This document shows positions 60,441 through 64,000 of a stretch of DNA of 64,000 nt, in pieces. The position numbers were made by a program, and so were the translations under genes. The stretch lies in contig VJWN01000027.1 of assembly GCA_007644065.1 (NCBI GenBank), forward strand, positions 415,964-479,963, written 5' to 3'. The notes beneath the pieces are model-generated. The model saw only the letters and a list, made by a program, of their open reading frames with translations, searched no databases and had not been told where the DNA came from. Origin of the DNA: Margaritispora aquatica (taxonomy: Eukaryota > Ascomycota > Leotiomycetes > Helotiales > Discinellaceae). Position 1 is the stretch's first letter; every line of letters begins with the position of its first letter.

Positions 60441-60624
60441 GTAAGGTTTGCCACGTGGATCAGTACCTCGGCTATCAATTTTGGTTTAGTACAAAATAGC
60501 CCCGCACGTCCTATAATTTACGCTATAACTTTATTTATGAAGCTTTAGGTATAAGACCAACCGTGGCTAGAGCTCTGCTAAAGATTTACGACATTGATTA
60601 AATTGCCGTTATCGATCAGACATA
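60441..60624 (+). promoter_or_regulatory. Upstream region of the caspase-like gene
   Basis: A short stretch of balanced composition between the AT-rich island and ATG 60625. It presumably holds the promoter of the caspase-like gene; no TATA or other site is called. Confidence 0.4.
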
Positions 60625-62520
60625 ATGTCAACCACGGAGATCGAGAGCTTCCCTGTAGGATATCTCGAACTGCCATCATCTTTGGATTCTCTTCCAACGC
60701 ACGACGTCTCACACGTTGGAGCTCATGTCCGAAGCATCAGTACAGTCATCCAGCTTCTTCAGAGTCTCGCGGATAAGGATTGGAAGTCTCGTGGCCAAGG
60801 CAGATATTTGAAAGCTCACGTACTACTGATCTCGTGGGTGGACGATGATTTGGGGGTACTACGTGAGCTACAAGATCTGGAAACAGTCTTTACCAACTCT
60901 TTTAACTACGATGTGGAAACTTGGGGAATTCCGCGGGACAAGTCACAGCGGCGTCTCCAAGAACGTGTAACGCAGTTCGTGAACAACTACGAGGGAAATG
61001 ATTCCCTTTTAATCCTCTATTACGCTGGACATGCTATTCGTACTAATGGAGGCCCCGTGTGGACAGCGTGAGTCCTATTGTTAAGATTACGTGTTAATAC
61101 ATCCACTAATTTTGGTTATCAACACAGACGGCAAAATCCTGATCCAAAAATCTCCGCCGAATCCATTCCAGTCCAAGCACTTTTAGCCGAGTGCGACTCC
61201 GACGCACTGCTTCTTTATGATTGTTGCTTTGCTACTCCTATACCTGCGAGTGGAAATACATGTGGGGTAACTGAAGCTATTGCCGCTTGCGGGTTTCATG
61301 AAACAGCACCTGGTGTAGGCCAGGATTCATTCACCAATGCACTGGTAAACGAACTTGGGATTCTTTCATACTCAACAACACCAATATCGGTTGGAGAACT
61401 ATACCGGCGACTCGTTCAGCGTCTGCGGAGTGACACTCTCAACGTTACTTTTGACGAGAATGGAGACATCGTATTAGGTTCAGATGGAAAACCGATTTTC
61501 GAAGGGGACAGGCGCAGAACACCAATTTACTATCCTATCAGTAATGAACAGAAGCGACGCAAGATTCTGCTGGCCCCTCTGTCATCGAAGGAATCTGGGT
61601 CGACAACTCCGGAAACAAGTCTCGAAGTTGTAGGTGAAACCTCACTCCAAACCGATTCTAATAAAGATGACGAAAAAGTCAATAAATTCTCAAACAGCGC
61701 TAGTATCTCTACTTCACAAAAACCCCAGTTGTACCCTATGGTACTTTTAAGCATTCGGGTTGACAGTGACAACCTTGAAACCCAGATTTGGCGAGAGTGG
61801 ATTCGAGATGTTCCAACAGAGGCTACAAACATCACCATTCAAGGCATATACCGCAGTTGTTCAACACTGCTTTTGTTGACTATGCCTATTGAGACGTGGA
61901 CATTGCTTCCTAATAATGCAGCCTACTCTTTCGTGGGGTTTGTGACGAGTTCTAATCTTGCACCAACATTACTAGGTGCAGCCAAGTCCACGACACAAGC
62001 GAAGGAGCAATCTGCGACAATTTCACCGGAAGATATATTAAAAACATCAACACATTTCACGGCTCTAGACTATCCTGGCCTCTCAAAGCGAAATGAAGAG
62101 AAGCTAGAAGAAGAGGCTCTTCTAGAGCGCTTACTCGAGCTTCGTCAAAGTCGCCACAGGACAGGCGATGAGGAAGGTCCGAACGTGCTCAGAACTATGG
62201 AGGACCTCGCCATAACAAAGCTAGACCGGGTGAAACTAGAAGAAGAAAAGGAGTTCTACGAGCATGTACTCAAGCTTTGCCAGACGATCCGCGACAAAGA
62301 AAGATCGATCGTCCTCGAAAATATCTCCGTGGGTGAATCTAGCGAACAAGTGATTGTCTCTACAATTCAAGACCTCATTTCTGTTAAATCCGGTACCGTT
62401 GGACCCAGATCGGCCCAGGTTTCAGAGGAATTATCTGAGGAGTCTATCCAGCACCGTTTCCAAAGCCGTTATCAAGTGGTCGGAAGTAAAGCAGCCGAAC
62501 CGCAGACAGGAGAAACGTAA
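60625..62520 (+). CDS. Caspase-like (C14) protein with a long unidentified C-terminal region
   Basis: Exons 60625-61067 and 61128-62520 (60-nt intron) give 611 residues. The caspase fold is visible: AHVLLISWVDDDLGVLREL at the start of the p20 core, DSLLILYYAGHA with the catalytic His, and DALLLYDCCFA with the catalytic Cys at about residue 180. GQDSFTNALVNELGIL follows, as in fungal members. After residue ~250 the protein has a Ser-rich linker and a domain I do not recognise (YPMVLLSIRVDSDNLETQIW; TLLLLTMPIETWTLLP), then a Glu-rich helical tail with a possible TPR-like repeat (TMEDLAITKLDRVKLEEEKEFYEHVLKLCQ). The caspase half is probably catalytic. A cell-death role is inferred from the family only. 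It is the last gene before the telomere, between AT-rich islands. Confidence 0.75.
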
Positions 62521-63253
62521 TTTATTAATCGGTACGGAGCGGAAGGCAAGCTTAACGTACAAAGTTTAGATGATATAGATACAGCGACTTGATAGAGAGG
62601 GTCGACTAAGCAAAGTAGACATACAATATCTATATTTATTAGGTCGGATTAGCGTTCACTCTTTAGTTACAGAACTAAATATCACGACCTTTTTTAAAAC
62701 CTAACTCTTATTCCGTATTTCGTTTAGCGTAAAAGCTAGCTACTTTCTACGAAAAGTAAAGTACGGCCGTACCTATAATAGAAGGTAGTTCCTATATTGT
62801 TACGACTTACTTAACTTATAGCCCTGAGGCTCGGCAGCCTAAGACTATATAGAGAAGCTATAGGGAATAGATTAGTCGGATTATAGTCTTGGCGACTGTC
62901 AGGAATGGCATGTGAGCAGTACAGGTCACGTGGTATAGGTGTGACAGAGGCGTCAGATGACAAGAGAGTTAGGGTTAGGGGTTTAATTTAAGACTATAAA
63001 AATAGCTAGTTATCTAAATCTATATTAATACTAGTTCTATTTTTTTAGTTATAATTATTCGTTAATAAAGCTTTTTAAACTATATTTCTTAGAGCTATAA
63101 CTTTATAAGAATTAATACTTTAATTATATTTTTATATAAAAAGTAATTATTTATATCGTTTAAGTTATATCTAAAAACTTTTTAGTGATTTTAATATACT
63201 AATATACTTATTAATTCTTAGTAAGGAAGTTAGACCTTTAAGACGTATCGTAT
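62521..63253. repeat. AT-rich subtelomeric DNA
   Basis: A mosaic of AT-rich tracts and short balanced segments with no coding frame. An 11-bp motif TATCACGACCT occurs at 62680-62690 and again at 63255-63265. An interstitial telomere-like segment lies at 62969-62981. Probably decayed repeats. Confidence 0.55.
62969..62981 (+). repeat. Interstitial telomere-like motif
   Basis: Two TTAGGG units followed by one G, in the same orientation as the terminal array but about 850 nt internal to it. It could mark a former chromosome end or a telomere-mediated repair event. Confidence 0.6.
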
Positions 63254-63254
63254 A

Positions 63255-63560
63255 TATCACGACCTCTCCTAGGACCCAGCGGGTTCTCAGGAGCAAGGGC
63301 CTCAGAAGTCCAGTAACTCCTAGGAACGTGACAGGTCCTAGGGATAGCGGGAGAGTTTCCTTATATAAACGGGAGCCGATACTCTATTAGTTAGTTAATA
63401 ATAGTATATATATTTACTAATAGTTAGATTATATAACTAGACTTAGTTATACTAACCGTACTAGCTAGCTAGTATAGCTAATAGTAAGAAGTCTATACTA
63501 CTAGTTATACTAGCTAGCTAGTAAAGCTAGTATAGTATATAAAGGTTTTATATAATAAAT
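63255..63560 (+). mobile_element. Candidate solo LTR (RIP-damaged)
   Basis: The segment starts TATCACGACCTCTCCTAGGACC, an LTR-like start if the ancestral TG had mutated to TA. A GC-balanced promoter-like block follows, and a TATA-like box (TATATAAA) at about 63362-63369 precedes AT-rich sequence with many CTAG-containing repeats. No internal retrotransposon genes remain and the right end is not defined. Confidence 0.3.
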
Positions 63561-63835
63561 AGATAGTCTTATTAAGTTTAAAAACTTTATATTTAATTTA
63601 AAATAATAAATACTATCTATTTACTAATAACTCTAGTCTTTTTTCTAGTCTTATATTTAATCCTTATTTAAATCTAAAACTAGATAGTTAATAAATTATA
63701 TAAATAAACTAATTATTATACTTTAAATACTAAACTTTAAATATTATTTAAAATAATAGAATTAAAAAAAAATAATATAAATAAACGGCTAGTTTAATTA
63801 GTAGTTCTAGTTTATATATCGATACCTACTATTAC

Positions 63836-64000
63836 TTAGGGTTAGGGTTAGGGTTAGGGTTAGGGTTAGGGTTAGGGTTAGGGTTAGGGTTAGGGTTAGG
63901 GTTAGGGTTAGGGTTAGGGTTAGGGTTAGGGTTAGGGTTAGGGTTAGGGTTAGGGTTAGGGTTAGGGTTAGGGTTAGGGTTAGGGTTAGGGTTAGGGTTA
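63836..64000 (+). repeat. Telomere, (TTAGGG)n
   Basis: 165 nt of uninterrupted TTAGGG (27.5 units) running to the window edge in the G-rich, 5-to-3 outward orientation. This fixes the right side of the window as a chromosome end. TTAGGG is the usual repeat of filamentous ascomycetes. Confidence 0.99.

Noticed and set aside
1..64000. tRNA, rRNA and CRISPR features
   Set aside because: No cloverleaf-compatible TTCGA loop with matching stems was noticed and no regularly spaced repeats exist; a eukaryotic window would not have a CRISPR array. A tRNAscan run would be decisive.

Overview
This window is the end of a chromosome from a filamentous ascomycete (Pezizomycotina). The class is a weaker guess: the gene repertoire would suit a plant-associated Leotiomycete. 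The evidence is protein-coding genes split by short GT-AG introns (about 45-140 nt), HET-domain proteins, fungal secreted hydrolases (sedolisin, cutinase, GH3 beta-glucosidase with a CBM1), and a perfect TTAGGG array running off the right edge (63836-64000). Gene models below were built by hand from splice signals and reading frame; exon sums were checked to be divisible by three.

Layout. 196-2461: a secreted sedolisin protease. 2462-9770: a gene-poor, decaying stretch holding at least five copies or fragments of one small cysteine-rich family that looks like a relaxed Zn2Cys6 cluster; only one copy is close to intact. 9926-14060: two tandem HET-domain paralogues. 14544-20517: a housekeeping block (mitochondrial MDL1-like ABC exporter, CDC37 co-chaperone, clathrin light chain). 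21337-25211: a DUF6594-type membrane-protein pair (one intact, one with a nonsense codon), an unidentified neighbour and an orphan two-exon gene. 25212-29226: almost empty, AT-rich, with one candidate small secreted betagamma-crystallin-like gene. 29227-34561: a full-length ABCA-type transporter. 35474-36827: an orphan gene with an in-frame TAA near its start and a candidate chitin-binding-like cysteine-rich exon. 37220-42365: a divergent pair of flavin-dependent monooxygenases and a cutinase. 43190-43670: coding remnants. 44873-50174: a C2H2 zinc-finger protein, a NOSIP-like RING/U-box protein and a tafazzin. 50767-54002: a 13-exon GH3 beta-glucosidase with a C-terminal Ser/Thr linker and CBM1. 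54734-56806: a DUF7730-like gene and puzzling downstream open frames. 57668-59954: pyridoxal-phosphate synthase glutaminase and a lysophosphatidate acyltransferase.

Subtelomere. Immediately after the acyltransferase stop codon the sequence turns extremely AT-rich (about 59960-60440). One gene remains on the telomere side: a two-exon caspase-like (C14) protein of 611 residues (60625-62520). Beyond it lie AT-rich DNA, a candidate RIP-damaged LTR, a two-unit interstitial telomere motif, and the telomere.

How the genes work together: ordinary metabolic and cell-biology genes are interspersed with accessory islands. The HET pair and the telomere-proximal caspase-like gene are both families tied to fungal regulated cell death or self/non-self recognition, but nothing in the sequence links them directly. 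The secreted protease, cutinase, beta-glucosidase and candidate small secreted proteins fit a plant-associated or saprotrophic lifestyle. No tRNA, rRNA, CRISPR array or intact transposase was found.
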